Positions 9,682-18,677 of a stretch of DNA of 64,000 bases are shown here, piece by piece (positions within the stretch are counted from its first letter, which is position 1; the number at the start of each line of letters is the position of its first letter). Location: NCBI RefSeq assembly GCF_004364325.1, contig NZ_SOCP01000012.1, positions 186,001 through 250,000 of the forward strand, read 5' to 3'. Source of the DNA: Actinophytocola oryzae (GTDB lineage: Bacteria; Actinomycetota; Actinomycetes; Mycobacteriales; Pseudonocardiaceae). Both the position numbers and the translations under genes were made by a program. Below the pieces are notes generated by a model that had not been told where the DNA came from, ran no database searches, and saw only the letters and a program-made list of their open reading frames with translations.

Positions 9682-11048
9682 TCAGCCGATCGATGACGAG
9701 CGGCCACCAGGGACCAGCTCCGACCACCGCAGCTCCGACTCCAACTGCGCGGCGAGCGAGATCAGCACCTCCTCACCCCCGGCAGGCCCCAACAGCTGCG
9801 CACCCACCGGCAGACCACCCGCCGTAATCCCCGCAGGCACGTTCACTTCCGGCCACCCCAACGCGTTCCACGGCCACGCATAAGGACAAGCCGCCATCAC
9901 CGCACGATCCGTGCGCCACCCGGACAGGCCGTCGATCGCCCCGACCGGCAGCGGCGGCGTCGCGGTCGTGGGCGCCAGCACCACATCGACCCGGTCGAAC
10001 ACACGCCCGACCCGCCGCCGGTAGTGGTCGAGCGACGCCGTCGACCACCGCAGCGCGCGCCCCGCGAGCCGGGCCCCCAGCCGGCCCGTCTCACTCGTCC
10101 GTGGATCCAGCAGCGACCGGTCCGGCGCCGCCACACACCACGCCTCGACCCCCGCCAGCGACCGAGGCAGAAAACTCAACGCCAACAGCCCGAAACTCGG
10201 CTCGGCGACCACCACCTCGTGCCCCAGCCCGTGCAACCGCCGCGCCACACCGACCACCGCCGCACGAACCGCCGGATCGAGCCGAACCCGCACGCCACCC
10301 ATGAACGCGGGCCGCAACGACAACCCGACCCGCAACCGGCCAGGAGAACGCCCAGCCGCGGCCACGAACCGCGATCCACCAGCGAGCACGTCCAGCAGCA
10401 AGGCGGCATCGACCGTCGTCCGAGCCAGGGGCCCCCACTCGGTGATCCCGTTGAACGCCTCCGGCCCGGGCAGCGTGCCACGCCCCGGCTTGATGCCCAC
10501 CAGATGCGTCCACGCCGCCGGAATGCGGATCGAGCCCGCCCCGTCCGACCCGACAGCCGCCGCGACGACCCCCGCAGCCACCGCGGCCGCCGACCCGCCG
10601 GACGACCCACCCGGGGTGTGCCCGAGGTGCCACGGATTGCGCGTCACCCCGAACGCCGACCCCTCGGTGACCGGCCACAACCCGAACTCCGGCGTGTTGG
10701 TCTTCCCGATGATCACCGCACCGGCCACACGCAACTGTCGCACCAGGACGCTGTCCTCGTCGGCGGCCGGGTACTCGCCGGCACAGCCGAACGCCGTCGG
10801 CTCCCCGGCCAGGTCCATGTCGTCCTTGATCGCCACAGGCACCCCGAGCAGCGGACGGCGCTCGCCTGCGGCAAGGCGCTGTCCGCGGCCTTGGCCTCCA
10901 CCAGCGCGGCGCCACGGCGCAGGCGGCGGAACGCGTTGAGCGTCGGCTGCGTGTCCGCCGCCAGGTCCAGCGCCGCACGCGTCAGCTCGACCGACGTCGT
11001 CTCCCCGGCCGCAAGGCGGCGTGCCTGTGCCCCCAACCCCTCGATCAT
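9682..11048 (-). pseudogene. Amidase-signature family protein, frameshifted
   Basis: The coding frame starts at ATG 11046-11048 (MIEGLGAQARRLAAG) and runs to about 10880. There the family match jumps to another frame and continues through RRPLLGVPVAIKDDMDLAG to the stop at 9682. One missing base around 10876-10884 would explain it. The remainder is a full amidase-signature enzyme with the Ser-cisSer-Lys triad: lysine in VAIKDD, serines in GGSSGGS and in DGAGSIRIPA. Such enzymes hydrolyse carboxamides. The reading frame beyond the lesion is intact and family-like, so either a recent mutation or a sequencing error is possible. An in-frame internal ATG (10840-10842) would make only a truncated enzyme starting just before the catalytic lysine. 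Confidence 0.8.
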
Positions 11049-11083
11049 GAGATCGACATTAGGACGGTGAGAGGATGGGCGCG

Positions 11084-11857
11084 ATGAACACGACCGTGAG
11101 CAGGCGTTCGCGCCGGCAGCAGACCAAGTTGTGGCGGGTCCCGGTCCTGCGGGTGGCACGGCTGACGCCTCGCATGACGAGGGTCACCGTCGGCGGCCCG
11201 GACCTCGCCGACTTCGCCGCAGCGGGCACCGACCAGAACGTGATGCTCTACTTCTACCCAGACGATGTCGAACTACCCGAACCGCTGACTCTCGAGTCGG
11301 CACGCGGCATGTGGTCCCAGGTCAGGCCGCTGACCAGGACCTACACCGTGAGCCGATACGACAGGGAGACCTGTGAGATCGACTTCGACTTCGTCCTGCA
11401 CTCCGACGCGGGCCCGGCCTCCGACTGGGCGAAGCAGGCCGCACCGGGCGACCACCTGATCTTCGTCGGCCCCTCACCGGCCTACCAGCCCGACCACACC
11501 GCCGACTGGCACCTGCTGGCAGGCGACGAGACCGCGCTCCCGGCGATCACGGCCATCCTGCGCGAGCTGCGTGACGACGTGCCGGTCCACGTGTTCGTCG
11601 AGGTGACGGACGCGACGGACGAACAGCCGTTGCCCCCGGGCGCGCACGTCACGTGGCTACACCGCGACGGCACCGACGACCTGCTCGCGAGGGCCGTGGC
11701 GGCGGCCGACCTACCGTCCGGACGCGTGGACGCGTGGCTGGCGGGGGAGCGGTCCTCGATGGTCGCGCTGCGACGCCACCTGCTGTCCGACCGAGGCCAC
11801 GACCGCGCGGGGGTCCGCCCGACGACGTACTGGCGAAGAGGCGAAACAGGCAACTGA
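11084..11857 (+). CDS. Siderophore-interacting FAD-dependent reductase (SIP/ViuB family)
   Basis: This 257-aa flavoprotein should reduce ferric siderophores in the cytoplasm to free iron. The FAD-binding barrel occupies about residues 15-130 with the signature RTYTVSRYD. The SIP C-terminal NAD(P)H-binding domain follows (WHLLAGDETALPAITAIL near 140, then VDAWLAGE near 215, and the terminal TTYWRRGE). I favour ATG 11084, which has GAGAGG at a good distance, over the in-frame ATG at 11075, which would overlap that site. It is transcribed divergently from the broken amidase with about 35 bp between starts. Confidence 0.9.
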   Translation: MNTTVSRRSRRQQTKLWRVPVLRVARLTPRMTRVTVGGPDLADFAAAGTDQNVMLYFYPDDVELPEPLTLESARGMWSQVRPLTRTYTVSRYDRETCEIDFDFVLHSDAGPASDWAKQAAPGDHLIFVGPSPAYQPDHTADWHLLAGDETALPAITAILRELRDDVPVHVFVEVTDATDEQPLPPGAHVTWLHRDGTDDLLARAVAAADLPSGRVDAWLAGERSSMVALRRHLLSDRGHDRAGVRPTTYWRRGETGN

Positions 11858-11939
11858 CCTGCGGATTCGCCGCGCCACGGGAACTTCCGACCATGGTTCT
11901 CCGTTTGTCCGGGCGGGAGAGACGTCACGGAGGCGCAAG

Positions 11940-12809
11940 GTGCACAGGCACTACAACGGACTGAAGACGGCGCTGCTGCTGGGCGGCATGAGCGCGCTGA
12001 TCATCCTGATCAGCGGACTGTTCGGCCGCGGTGCGTTGTTCATCGGCCTCGCGATCGCACTGTTCATGAACGGGTACGCGTACTTCAGCTCGGACAAGCT
12101 GGCGCTGCGTGCGATGCGCGCCAGAGCGGTGTCGCAGGCGGAACAGCCCGCGATGTACCGGATAGTCCGCGAGCTGGCGACCTCCGCCCGCCAGCCGATG
12201 CCAAGGCTCTTCATCAGCCCGACAATGGCCCCGAACGCGTTCGCGACGGGGAGGAACCCACGCAACGCGGCCGTCTGCTGCACAACGGGCATCCTGGAAC
12301 TACTGGACGAACGCGAACTGCGTGCGGTGCTGGGCCACGAACTGTCCCACGTGTACAACCGCGACATCCTGATCTCGTGCGTGGCAGGCGCGCTGGCGAG
12401 CGTGGTGAGCGTCCTGGCCAACCTGGCGATCTTCGCGGGCCTGTTCGGCGGCGGTGACGACGACCGCCCGAACCCACTGGCGATGCTGTTGCTGGCGATC
12501 CTGGGTCCGGTGGCGGCCGGGATAGTCCAGATGGCGGTGAGCCGGTCGCGTGAGTACCAGGCCGACGAGTCGGGTGCACAGCTGACGGGCGACCCCCTGG
12601 CGCTGGCGTCGGCCCTGCGCAAGCTGGAGACCGGCACGGCAAGGGCGCCGTTGGCACCGGAGCCCCAGGTGGTCTCCCAGTCGCACCTGATGATCGCGAA
12701 CCCGTTCCGCCCAGGCGAGCACATGGCCCGCCTGTTCTCGACCCACCCACCGATCCCGGACAGAATCCACCGCCTGGAAGAAATGGCCCGCCGCAACGAC
12801 CTGCGGTAG
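11940..12809 (+). CDS. htpX: Membrane zinc metalloprotease HtpX
   Basis: HtpX is a membrane-bound M48 protease that removes damaged membrane proteins. The 289-aa product has two N-terminal membrane helices (about 10-50), the zinc motif HELSH at residues 133-137, two further hydrophobic segments (about 145-200), and the third zinc ligand in SREYQADESGA. GTG at 11940 has GGAGG (11929-11933) seven bases upstream. Proximity to the polyprenyl synthase and YajQ genes matches the order I recall in mycobacteria. Confidence 0.95.
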   Translation: MHRHYNGLKTALLLGGMSALIILISGLFGRGALFIGLAIALFMNGYAYFSSDKLALRAMRARAVSQAEQPAMYRIVRELATSARQPMPRLFISPTMAPNAFATGRNPRNAAVCCTTGILELLDERELRAVLGHELSHVYNRDILISCVAGALASVVSVLANLAIFAGLFGGGDDDRPNPLAMLLLAILGPVAAGIVQMAVSRSREYQADESGAQLTGDPLALASALRKLETGTARAPLAPEPQVVSQSHLMIANPFRPGEHMARLFSTHPPIPDRIHRLEEMARRNDLR

Positions 12810-12813
12810 ACGG

Positions 12814-13953
12814 TCACACGGCGAGCACGGGCCCGTCAGCGGCAACTGTTTCCTCGGTGGCCCCTTTGGTGAGATACCTGGTCACGGTCTTCCGCAGATA
12901 CTCGGCATGCCGATAAATGTCCTGCACATCGTCGATAGGAATACGCGTCTCGACCTTGTGTTCGTCGAACACACCAAGATACTTCCTGGACCGGTTGAGC
13001 CAGAGCCGAGCGATGGGCTTGCGGTTGTTGTCATCGAGCAGAATGCCGCAGTAGGTCTTGGTGTCACGCGCGACGATCCGCGAGACCGGCACCTCACTGC
13101 ACACAATGGCCCGAACGATCCGGTAACCCTCGATCTCCTCGTCGGTGGTGATGATGTCACCGACGGGCTCGGCAGCGGGCTCGTCGGGCGCGGCGGTGTC
13201 CTCAACGGCGTCCTTGGAGACGCTGACGTAGGAGTCGGGCCCACCGAGCGCGTTCTTGAGACGGTCGTTGACCTGCTCGTTCAGGAACTGCCGCGTGGCC
13301 TTGGTGACGAGCGGGACGAACTGTTCGCGCACGCGCTGCGTGAACGACCCCTCGTAGACGCGGGTGGTGAGGAACCGGACCCACTCGTCCTCGGGTTCCT
13401 TGAACTGCGCGGCGAGCACCCGCTTGAGCTGCCCGATGTACTTCAGCTCCCCGGCCGCGCTGATCACCGAGTCCAGGTCGAACGACTCCTTGGTGAGCTT
13501 CGCCAGCTCGGGCAGCAGTGTCTCGTCGAGGGCGGAGAAGTCGAGCACCAGGAAGGGCTTGGCATCCATCCGGTTGGGCGCGTCGAGGTCGGTGTAGAAC
13601 TGGTAGACCTCGCCGTTGGTGAGAATGGCGATCCGCGCGTAGGTCACCGCGAAATAGCGGAAGAGCTGAGACGCATGCTCGATCTTCAGCGGATCGTTGA
13701 CCTTCTTGACCTCGACGAGCAGCTGGATCTTCCCGTCGTGCGCGACGGCGTAGTCGATCTTCTCGCCCTTCTTGGTCCCCACGTCGGCGGTGAACTCGGG
13801 AATCACCTCGGCGGGGTTGAAGACGTCATAACCGAGCACCGTACTGATGAACGGCATGACGAAGGCGTTCTTGGTCGCCTCCTCGGTCTCGATGGCGGCC
13901 TTCTGCTTCCGGATCTTGAGCGCCAATGCCTGAGTACGTTCGGCAATGTCCAT
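12814..13953 (-). CDS. Stand-alone type I restriction HsdR-N-like protein
   Basis: The 379-aa protein starts at ATG 13951-13953, which has GGGAGG six bases upstream; longer in-frame starts lack one. Residues about 15-150 resemble the N-terminal nuclease domain of type I restriction R subunits: a fold with GEKIDYAV followed by IQLLVEVKK, which fits a PD-(D/E)xK active site, then ARIAILTNGEVYQFYTDLD. The C-terminal 150 residues (EEIEGYRIVRAIVCSEV...) form a separate domain. No modification or specificity subunit or helicase lies nearby, so this is an orphan nuclease-type protein rather than a restriction system. Convergent with htpX, 4 bp from its stop. Confidence 0.75.
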   Translation of the reverse strand: MDIAERTQALALKIRKQKAAIETEEATKNAFVMPFISTVLGYDVFNPAEVIPEFTADVGTKKGEKIDYAVAHDGKIQLLVEVKKVNDPLKIEHASQLFRYFAVTYARIAILTNGEVYQFYTDLDAPNRMDAKPFLVLDFSALDETLLPELAKLTKESFDLDSVISAAGELKYIGQLKRVLAAQFKEPEDEWVRFLTTRVYEGSFTQRVREQFVPLVTKATRQFLNEQVNDRLKNALGGPDSYVSVSKDAVEDTAAPDEPAAEPVGDIITTDEEIEGYRIVRAIVCSEVPVSRIVARDTKTYCGILLDDNNRKPIARLWLNRSRKYLGVFDEHKVETRIPIDDVQDIYRHAEYLRKTVTRYLTKGATEETVAADGPVLAV

Positions 13954-14060
13954 AACGACCTCCCGAGTGGATGCCAGGATAGTCGGCAAGACGTCGTCGA
14001 GCGTTACCAAAATCACACTACGGCGGCAAAGTCGGCCGCGATTCCCCGAGGTCAGGACAA

Positions 14061-14090
14061 AGGCCCGGCGTCCACGAGGAAGCCGGGCCT
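14061..14090. terminator. Terminator downstream of rmlA
   Basis: AGGCCCGGC (14061-14069) pairs perfectly with GCCGGGCCT (14082-14090) around a 12-base loop, 21 bases past the end of the minus-strand rmlA. It also separates that operon from the promoter region of the HsdR-N-like gene. Confidence 0.75.
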
Positions 14091-14110
14091 CTGCAGGTGA
14101 CAGGAACGAG

Positions 14111-14992
14111 TCAGCCGGTGGCACCCGCCGCGAGGGCGACCTCCATCACGTAGTCGCCATAGCCGGACTTGGCAAGCTTGCTACCGAGCCCGTAGCAGTC
14201 GTCCGGGCTGATGAAACCACCGTCCATGGCGATCTCCTCGAGACAGGCGATACGCACCCCGGTCCGGTGCTCGAGCACCTGGACGAACTGCCCAGCCTCC
14301 AGCAACGAGTCATGCGTCCCGGTGTCCAGCCAGGCGAAGCCGCGGCCCAGGTCCAGCAACCGGGCACGCCCCTGCCTGAGATACGTCATGTTCACGTCAG
14401 TGATCTCAAGCTCGCCGCGAGCCGAAGGCCGCAGCCCCTTGGCGATCTCGACCACGTCGTTGTCGTAGAAGTACAGCCCCGTGATCGCACGGTTGGACTT
14501 GGGCTTGGCCGGCTTCTCCTCGATAGTGAGCAGGCGCCCGGTCTCGTCAACCTCACCGACGCCGTAGCGATGCGGATCCTTCACCGGATAACCGAACAAC
14601 ACAGCCCCGTCGAGCCCCTCGACGTGCTCGTGCATGACCGCGGAGAAGTCGGCCCCGAAGAAGATGTTGTCACCAAGCACCAGCGCCACGTCGTCACCAC
14701 CGACGAAGCTCTCCCCGATGATGAACGCCTCCGCGAGCCCGTTCGGCTGAGGCTGCTCGGCGTAGGAGAGCTCGATGCCCCACTGGTTGCCGCTGCCGAG
14801 GAGCCGCTGAAAGCTGGGCATGTCCTGCGGTGTGGTGATGATCAGGATGTCCCGGATACCGGCCAGCATGAGCACCGACAGCGGGTAGTAGATCATCGGC
14901 TTGTCGTAGACCGGCAGAAGCTGCTTGGAGACCGCCTGCGTGATCGGGTGCAGCCGAGTCCCGCTGCCCCCCGCGAGGACGATGCCCTTCAC
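14111..14992 (-). CDS. rmlA: Glucose-1-phosphate thymidylyltransferase
   Basis: RmlA joins glucose-1-phosphate and dTTP to make dTDP-glucose, the first step towards dTDP-rhamnose and other deoxysugars. The 293-aa product has the nucleotidyltransferase signature GGSGTRLHPIT at residues 8-18, QLLPVYDKPMIYYPLS, the catalytic metal aspartate in LVLGDNIFFG, and the substrate region GYGVGEV-like segment followed by IEEKPAKPKSN. Length and all blocks are typical. GTG at 14990-14992 overlaps the yajQ stop by three bases (GTGA), so both genes are co-transcribed. Confidence 0.95.
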   Translation of the reverse strand: MKGIVLAGGSGTRLHPITQAVSKQLLPVYDKPMIYYPLSVLMLAGIRDILIITTPQDMPSFQRLLGSGNQWGIELSYAEQPQPNGLAEAFIIGESFVGGDDVALVLGDNIFFGADFSAVMHEHVEGLDGAVLFGYPVKDPHRYGVGEVDETGRLLTIEEKPAKPKSNRAITGLYFYDNDVVEIAKGLRPSARGELEITDVNMTYLRQGRARLLDLGRGFAWLDTGTHDSLLEAGQFVQVLEHRTGVRIACLEEIAMDGGFISPDDCYGLGSKLAKSGYGDYVMEVALAAGATG

Positions 14993-15480
14993 CGGTAGTT
15001 GGTGAACTGGAGGGCGACACCGAAGTCGGCGGCCTTGAGCAGCTGGATGACGTCCTGCAGATGGTCCTTCTTCTTGCCGGTGACCCGCAGCTGGTCGCCC
15101 TGGATCTGGGCCTGAACGCCCTTGGGCGCCTCGTCCCGGATCTTCTTGGCGATCTTCTTGGCGTTCTCCGACGAGATCCCCTGCACGATCTGCCCGGTCA
15201 CCTTGTAGGTCTTACCGGACACGGCGGGCTCACCCACCTCGAACGCCTTGAGCGAGATCTGCCGCTTGACCAGCTTGTCCTTGAAGACGTCGATGGCGGC
15301 CTTACACCGCTCCTCGGTCTCCGCCTCGATGGTGATGGCCTCCTCACCGGACCACTTGACGGAGGCGCCCGTCCCACGGAAGTCAAACCGCGTGGTCAGC
15401 TCCTTACTCGCCTGGTTGAGCGCGTTGTCGACCTCCTGCCGGTCAACCTTGCTCACCACGTCGAAGGACGGATCCGCCAC
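14989..15480 (-). CDS. YajQ-family nucleotide-binding protein
   Basis: The 163-aa product begins at GTG 15478-15480 with GAGAGGTGAG just upstream, giving exactly the usual family length and the usual N terminus (ADPSFDVVSKVD). YajQ proteins have two ferredoxin-like domains and bind nucleotides; cyclic-di-GMP binding is known for some members. Diagnostic stretches are DFRGTGASVKW, GKTYKVTGQIVQGIS and LRVTGKKKDHLQDVIQLL. It leads a two-gene unit with rmlA. The closest mycobacterial equivalent would be Rv0566c. Confidence 0.93.
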   Translation of the reverse strand: MADPSFDVVSKVDRQEVDNALNQASKELTTRFDFRGTGASVKWSGEEAITIEAETEERCKAAIDVFKDKLVKRQISLKAFEVGEPAVSGKTYKVTGQIVQGISSENAKKIAKKIRDEAPKGVQAQIQGDQLRVTGKKKDHLQDVIQLLKAADFGVALQFTNYR

Positions 15481-15607
15481 CAGTCTCACCTCTCGGGCCG
15501 TGCCTACCGGGTACTCGGGCGAGCCTACCGCTGTGGGGGATACCGGTTGGCAGCCCCGCAGGGGCGTTGGGTAAGGTTTCGGCCGTCCAGCCAGAACGGA
15601 CACTCCC

Positions 15608-15691
15608 GGCGGGTTGCCCGAGCGGTCAAAGGGAGCAGACTGTAAATCTGTCGCGCAAGCTACGAAGGTTCGAACCCTTCACCCGCCACCA
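15608..15691 (+). tRNA. tRNA-Tyr (anticodon GTA)
   Basis: Acceptor arms GGCGGGT (15608-15614) and ACCCGCC (15681-15687) pair fully, and CCA is encoded at 15689-15691. The anticodon stem CAGAC/ATCTG frames a loop with GTA at 15642-15644. The T arm contains GTTCGAA, and the long variable arm is as expected for a bacterial tRNA-Tyr. Its 3' part serves as the attachment site of the integrated element. Confidence 0.96.
15640..15691. repeat. attL: 52-bp direct repeat, tRNA-Tyr 3' end
   Basis: The 52 bases from the anticodon loop to the encoded CCA are repeated without mismatch at 36907-36958. This is the left boundary of the integrated element; the tRNA stays intact because the element supplies the 3' portion. 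Confidence 0.93.
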
Positions 15692-15699
15692 GCAGCCAA

Positions 15700-15739
15700 A
15701 ACGGCCCGTGACCTGCGAAAACAGGTCAGCGGGCCGTTT
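15700..15739 (+). terminator. Terminator downstream of tRNA-Tyr (element-borne copy)
   Basis: AACGGCCCG (15700-15708) pairs with CGGGCCGTT (15730-15738), and TGACCTG (15709-15715) with CAGGTCA (15722-15728), with one bulged G and a final TTT. It sits 9 bases after the tRNA. It belongs to the element's left end; a similar hairpin lies just outside attR. Confidence 0.85.
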
Positions 15740-16436
15740 GTCGTCTGTCCGACTGTGTCCGGCTCTCACTGGTCAACTACGGCCAGTTGGGGGCACATGG
15801 GGGGCACATCTCAGGATGGGGCGAGTACTTGTTGCCGCTAGACGCTGCTCGGTATGTGTTCGGCGCGATGCGCCTTGAAGCGGCTGGACCATGAGCACGA
15901 TCAGGCGATGTCTGGGCTCCCAAGCGCACGGGTCGATGGATCGGACCACTCTGTCGCCGCTTGGCCGTATACGGCCTACCTATCGTTCGATCTCTGCGGC
16001 TGATGCGGTACAGGTCACGCGAGTCTGTCTGGCGGTGAGTGTCGCCACGGTGGGCGTCCGAGTGTTGCTGTAGGGCTTCTCGCGTGTGACGAAAGGTTCC
16101 GGTTGTTCCAGACGTGGTTGCGTCACCGGAACTTGGCGGGTGACATCAGCCTATTCTGCTCCTGCTGGCAATCTCCCAGTGATGCGCACCTAACAATGGT
16201 CCAGCCGCTGAGGAGGACTCATGTGACATAGAGAGAGTGTGAGAGGCGAGTGCGGCTTGTGGGTGTCACTCAGGTGACACACCTATTTCTGCAGGTCAAA
16301 GCCTATCGAGTGACACTGTGGCAGGTGCGTCACCCGTGGTTGACGCCGCCGGACACCTGGTGCGCCTGTCATCTCGGTGCGCACTGTGTTAGCGGTGGTC
16401 TCTCAAGATTGGCAATGGGCCGTCATAATAGATCCC
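15740..16436. other. Non-coding left end of the element
   Basis: I find no convincing gene in these 700 bp. They contain two adjacent copies of GGGGGCACAT (15789-15809), and GTGTCAC/GTGACAC inverted copies (16263-16280) with another GTGACAC at 16310-16316. A copy of the TGCAGGTCA-type motif lies at 16290-16309. This would be the left arm of the attachment region in the circular element and may bind Int or Xis. CATAAT at 16424-16429 is a possible -10 for the next gene. Confidence 0.6.
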
Positions 16437-17279
16437 ATGACCTGGACTTGGAGCGACGTGATCGCAGTTGCCGGTGTTGCGATTGGCGTGGTGGCCATTG
16501 TCGCCTCGGCAATCTTCACCAGGCGGTGGGGGACGCTGCGAGGGAAGCTTCGACTTGAGTACGAGTGCACTCGTTTGCTGACCAGGGATGGGGCGAGTGA
16601 CCAGCTGAAGATTTCTTATCGAGATGTTGAAGTCCCCGATCCATATGTTGTGACTATCAAGCTTACCAATGTGGGGCAACGGGACCTTACGAGTGTGCAT
16701 TTCGACAACGGGCAACCCCTCAAAGTCGACCTGGGTTGCAAGATGTATGGGCTGCTAGAGTCGTCAGGCTCCGACGCCACGCCGAATGCTCGCATCGGCG
16801 CCATAGGGTCGGCTGGCGTTGTCGAATTTATGCCTTCTCTCCTGAAAAGGAAGAAGTCTTGGGAGGTGACAGCTTTGGTCTCTGGCTCAAGGTCTCCCAG
16901 AATTGAATCCCCGCTTGTGGATATCGACGTTGTTCGTGACGAACTCATTCCGGAGGACGTTCATCGGACGAGAAGTCGGGTATCGAAGGGGGTGTATGCC
17001 TTGATGGGAGCACTCTTAATTATTGGTGCTGCGCTATTTGTGGTTGACATCGTGACGCGACCCGATGCGCCTGTGAGTCCCGATGAGATCGCATACTGTC
17101 AAGAGGATTCAAAGCGCACACTTTCTGGATCTGTAAGTTGTGTCGAGGCTTTGCGGCAGAACGAGGTGTTTGTCGCTAGACCGCTGTTGGCTTGGGCCCT
17201 TGGAGTCATGCTGGCTGCTGGCCCGGTTGGGGGTGTGGCGGCGATCATTTCTTTTCCAATGCGACGTCGTGCTATTTAA
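16437..17279 (+). CDS. Hypothetical membrane protein
   Basis: The 280-aa product has an N-terminal membrane helix (about 10-30) with a basic flank, an extramembrane beta-rich domain (about 45-185), and two C-terminal hydrophobic segments (about 190-215 and 255-275). It ends in RRRAI. I do not recognise a family. ATG 16437 is favoured over an upstream in-frame start because a CATAAT sequence eight bases before it suggests a leaderless transcript. Codon use is noticeably less GC-rich in the third position than in chromosomal neighbours, which supports recent acquisition. Confidence 0.6.
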   Translation: MTWTWSDVIAVAGVAIGVVAIVASAIFTRRWGTLRGKLRLEYECTRLLTRDGASDQLKISYRDVEVPDPYVVTIKLTNVGQRDLTSVHFDNGQPLKVDLGCKMYGLLESSGSDATPNARIGAIGSAGVVEFMPSLLKRKKSWEVTALVSGSRSPRIESPLVDIDVVRDELIPEDVHRTRSRVSKGVYALMGALLIIGAALFVVDIVTRPDAPVSPDEIAYCQEDSKRTLSGSVSCVEALRQNEVFVARPLLAWALGVMLAAGPVGGVAAIISFPMRRRAI

Positions 17280-17352
17280 GGCATGTAGAGTCGAGTGATT
17301 GTCATTGGTTGTGTGCCTTGCTAGTGGTGGATGCTTTGCTCATAAGAAGGCC

Positions 17353-17377
17353 CCCGGGAATGTCTTTGAATCCCGGG
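17353..17377. terminator. Hairpin between convergent genes
   Basis: CCCGGGA (17353-17359) pairs with TCCCGGG (17371-17377) around an 11-base loop. It lies between the end of the membrane protein gene and the end of the DUF397 gene on the opposite strand, so it may terminate both. Confidence 0.6.
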
Positions 17378-17396
17378 AGCCCTCGCTTCTGGTGTT

Positions 17397-17591
17397 TTAC
17401 TCTGCGACGATGCCGAGAAGGTTGACTAGGGCAGACACGGGCAAGTTCAGCATGGGGCCAGCCGTGTTCTTGGAGTCGCGCACGGCGGCGACCTGAGAGT
17501 CACGCCACACCTCTACGCAGTTCTCTCCCTGATCACTCCACGTGCTCTTTCGCCACTGTGCGTTGTTGGTGATGGGGATGGGGGTTTGCAT
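17397..17591 (-). CDS. DUF397 domain protein
   Basis: This 64-aa protein carries the DUF397 signature: WRKSTWSDQGENCVEVWRD near residues 13-31, then VAAVRDSKNTAGPML. DUF397 proteins are small actinobacterial partners of XRE/DUF5753 regulators in WhiJ-like pairs that influence development or act like antitoxins. ATG at 17589-17591. It follows the XRE gene on the same strand after 11 bp, the usual arrangement. Confidence 0.88.
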   Translation of the reverse strand: MQTPIPITNNAQWRKSTWSDQGENCVEVWRDSQVAAVRDSKNTAGPMLNLPVSALVNLLGIVAE

Positions 17592-17602
17592 CGGGGGGAC
17601 TC

Positions 17603-18462
17603 CTACAGCTCAGCGATCCGACGGTTGATCAGCTCAATTGTCCCCTGCGTGCTGAGCGCGTCGGCCCGTAGCTTGTCGAAGACCAGGTCATACACGCGTA
17701 CGTGCTCCCGGCCGAGGTAGTCGGACCGGCTACGTACACGAGCCCTGATCGACCTTCCATCAGGTTGACGATCGAGAACGACACGCCGTGGGATGCGTGC
17801 GCGCCGGCTTCGAACGGCATGACCTGGACGGATACGTTCTCCAGTTCGGCGAGATCGCGCACCTGTTCGAGCTGTCCACGCAAGATCTCGGCGCCGCCGA
17901 TCGCGCGGTGCAGCGCTTCCTCCCCGACAACCAGCCACAACCGCGGAGCGCCCGGCGCCCGTAGGCGCTCGACTCGCTTCGCGCGGTCCTGCGCCATCGG
18001 CTCCACGTCGGCCGGCCGTACGGTGACCACGCGCTCCAGCTGGGCGCGTGCGTAGTCAGCCGTCTGCACCGTGCCCGGGAACGCGTCGGCGTTCCACAAC
18101 TTCAGTTCGCGCGCCGCCGCGACCAGGTGCACGTACTTGGCCGCCCACTCCGCAACCCGGCTCGGCGGCAGCTTCCGCCGGGCGAGACTCGCGAGCCGTT
18201 GCAGATCGCCGGCCTCCTTTGGCTCGATCTTGAAGGCACGGATGGCTGCCGCGAGATCTTTGTCACTCGTCGGGACGTCGCCCTGTTCGATCTTGGACAG
18301 CTTGCCCGCGTACCACCCGAGCGCCTTTGTCGCCTCCGTACTGCTCAGCTCGATGGACTCGCGGGCAGCACGTAGCCGGGCGCCCAGCAAGATCCGTTGC
18401 ACGAACGACCCGAGGTCCGCTTGCGCGCCGGGGTCCTCGTCGCCCTCGTCCGCTTTGGTCAT
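17603..18462 (-). pseudogene. XRE-family regulator with DUF5753 domain, frameshifted near its end
   Basis: The frame starts at ATG 18460-18462, nine bases after GGGAGG. It encodes an N-terminal helix-turn-helix (LLGARLRAARESIELSSTEATKALGW...KLSKIEQGDV) and most of a DUF5753 domain. After VNLMEGRSGLVYVA the family sequence continues in another frame as RSDYLGREHVRVYDLVFDKLRADALS to a stop at 17603. A one-base loss near 17728-17735 explains this. The unshifted frame instead reads out of the domain and stops at 17629. The regulator is therefore probably damaged, or the site is a sequencing error. It pairs with the DUF397 gene downstream. Confidence 0.8.
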
Positions 18463-18677
18463 GGCCGACATCCTCCCGTGATGCTCACTCCCTGTGCACC
18501 CCACGTACTCCGTTCGGTGCAACTTTACCGTTCGCCAACTCCAACCAGAAATTCCGGTGTAGTTTCCTGTTTGCCGGTGGGGCACGCCCGGTTCGACCTG
18601 AGAGGTGCTCCGCGATTCGACGGTTAACGAGTGCCTCTCTGCTGCCCCACCGGCCCTGGGATCACGAGGGAGAAGTC

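Noticed and set aside
16250..16558. 102-codon frame overlapping the start of the element's membrane protein
   Set aside because: Overlaps a better supported gene in another frame and has no domain.
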